Below are positions 39,568 to 40,577 of a stretch of 40,577 nucleotides of DNA, piece after piece. The notes beneath the pieces are model-generated. The model had not been told where the DNA came from. It did not search any database and saw nothing but the letters and a program-made list of their open reading frames with translations. The translations under genes and the position numbers were made by a program. The DNA lies in contig ONHA01000023.1 of the NCBI GenBank assembly GCA_900317515.1, forward strand, positions 1 to 40,577. Reading direction: 5' to 3'. Each line of letters opens with the position of its first letter. Positions within the stretch are counted from its first letter, which is position 1. Source of the stretch: an uncultured Eubacteriales bacterium. Its GTDB lineage: Bacteria; Bacillota; Clostridia; Lachnospirales; Lachnospiraceae.

Positions 39568-40577
39568 ATGCGCACATTTATCCCGTATCTTATCGTTCCG
39601 GCCTTGTATCTTTGCCTGTTTGCCGCGGCAAGGGGCGGATTTTCCGCCGCAGCCGCTCTCTTAAACCGCCGCATCTTCGGAAAAATGAACCTCCCGGACG
39701 CTGCGGTGCGCACGGCGCTCTTTATTTTTCTTGCGGCCGACTTCCTTGCCGCCGCCTTATCCGCGGCCTCGGTCCTGGACGACACCGTGCGGGACGGGTA
39801 CCTCATGCGGGAGGATTACGGCGGAGCTTCCTACACAAGGGAGCTCCACGTGAAGACCGCCGAAGGGGAGGCCGACGTTGCGATCGAGGTCGCGCCTTGC
39901 AGGTATACGGCCTCCGAGGTCGAGGCGATCCTCTCGGAGGCGGCTGAGGCAGTCCGGGAGACCATGCTGGGCGGGCAGGAGGCGGCTCATGTGAGCGGAG
40001 ATCTTGTATTTTTCGACCGGCTGCCGGATCTTCCGGTATCGGTCATTTTCCAGACGTCTGACCCGGAGCTTATCGACTGGGAAGGCCGGCTCGGGGAAGA
40101 CATCCCCATGGAGGGGGCGGCCGTCACGGTCACGGCGGACCTCTTTTTTGACGGAGAAGTTGACATAAATCGGAAAACGGATGCGGATGTGACGGTCCGG
40201 ACGGAAGAAATTTCCCTGACCGTCTTTCCCCGCGAGGAGACAAAGGCGGAACGTCTTGCGCGCCTCTCCCGCGTGAGCGCGGAGAAGGGCCAGAATGTCT
40301 CCTCCGACAGGCTCCTTTTGCCCGGAAGCGTCGACGGGCAGGCAGCCGAGTGGTCCGGGAGGGATTCCGGGGACGGGCTTATATTTTTATTTCTCGGCGG
40401 GGTCATCGCGGTTGTGTTTTTATTTGCGAAACAGTCCTCCGACCGGGAGGCGGAACGAAGGAGGCGGGAGGCGCTCTCGCGGGACTATCCGCTCGTCGTG
40501 GGCAAGGTCCTGCTCCTCCTTAAGGCGGGGATGAGCATCCGGGGGGCATTTGAGAAGATCGCCGCGGATTACCGGCG
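39568..40577 (+). CDS. TadC-like platform protein with extra N-terminal domain (partial)
   Basis: An open frame from ATG 39568 (AGGTGAA before it) runs off the window after 336 codons. Two hydrophobic segments lie at about 4-30 and 48-66. A stretch of about 210 residues without membrane helices follows, rich in acidic residues and beta-type sequence, and probably outside the membrane. A membrane helix lies near 290 (GLIFLFLGGVIAVVFLF). The visible end, SRDYPLVVGKVLLLLKAGMSIRGAFEKIAADYR, is the start of a T2SSF domain, which identifies the gene as tadC-like. TadC proteins are usually about 300 residues in all, so the N-terminal part is an addition. It is the third gene of the tadA operon. Confidence 0.82.
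   Translation, partial: MRTFIPYLIVPALYLCLFAAARGGFSAAAALLNRRIFGKMNLPDAAVRTALFIFLAADFLAAALSAASVLDDTVRDGYLMREDYGGASYTRELHVKTAEGEADVAIEVAPCRYTASEVEAILSEAAEAVRETMLGGQEAAHVSGDLVFFDRLPDLPVSVIFQTSDPELIDWEGRLGEDIPMEGAAVTVTADLFFDGEVDINRKTDADVTVRTEEISLTVFPREETKAERLARLSRVSAEKGQNVSSDRLLLPGSVDGQAAEWSGRDSGDGLIFLFLGGVIAVVFLFAKQSSDREAERRRREALSRDYPLVVGKVLLLLKAGMSIRGAFEKIAADYR

Overview
The window looks like a chromosome segment from a Gram-positive clostridium, most likely a member of the Lachnospiraceae. By eye the base composition is moderately GC-rich. Ribosome-binding sites are strong AGGAGG types, sigma-A promoters have near-consensus boxes, and the Tad/Flp pilus genes (Flp1, DUF5702, TadE-like, DUF6382-FHA) are of the clostridial kind. 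The species cannot be named from sequence alone.

Layout. Positions 1-491 hold the 3' end of a 23S rRNA gene followed by tRNA-Asn, tRNA-Glu and tRNA-Cys; no 5S gene follows. A MarR regulator with its own promoter and operator drives a very large RND exporter (570-5436). serA and a PrsW-type membrane protease face the other way (5441-7431). Tad cluster I (7661-12271) encodes the Flp1 pilin, DUF5702, two TadE-like pseudopilins, the prepilin peptidase and an FHA protein, partly in stop/start overlaps. HIT and murG (minus) and a beta-CASP metallo-hydrolase (plus) follow. A 2340-residue secreted isopeptide adhesin fills 15757-22779. Next come an HD hydrolase, phosphoglucomutase, a double DUF1508 protein, a FliB-like lysine methylase translationally coupled to an FKBP-type lipoprotein, and galK, which is divergent from an AraC regulator. 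TetR and ArsR regulators lead into a zinc/cadmium-type export operon (free HMA protein plus P1B ATPase). Then come pepT, a PAP2 phosphatase, trmO and nadE. A 165-bp inverted-repeat element sits at the nadE stop. Tad cluster II (tadA, tadB and a tadC-like gene cut by the window edge) closes the window.

How parts work together. The two Tad clusters, about 25 kb apart, divide one machine: cluster II supplies the motor ATPase and membrane platform, cluster I the pilin, pseudopilins and processing peptidase. Both start behind the same roughly 26-bp box at the same distance from the -35, so they are probably co-regulated. The ArsR sensor carries both the alpha-3 and alpha-5 metal-site residues, and a matching operator lies in front of the metal exporter.

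Other signals. Three GGGGACGGTTCT palindromic repeats lie between genes. The hexamer AAAATG/CATTTT is clearly over-represented on both strands except inside the adhesin gene. The exporter has a coiled-coil insert of about 335 residues, and the TadC-like protein has an unusual extracytoplasmic N-terminal domain.
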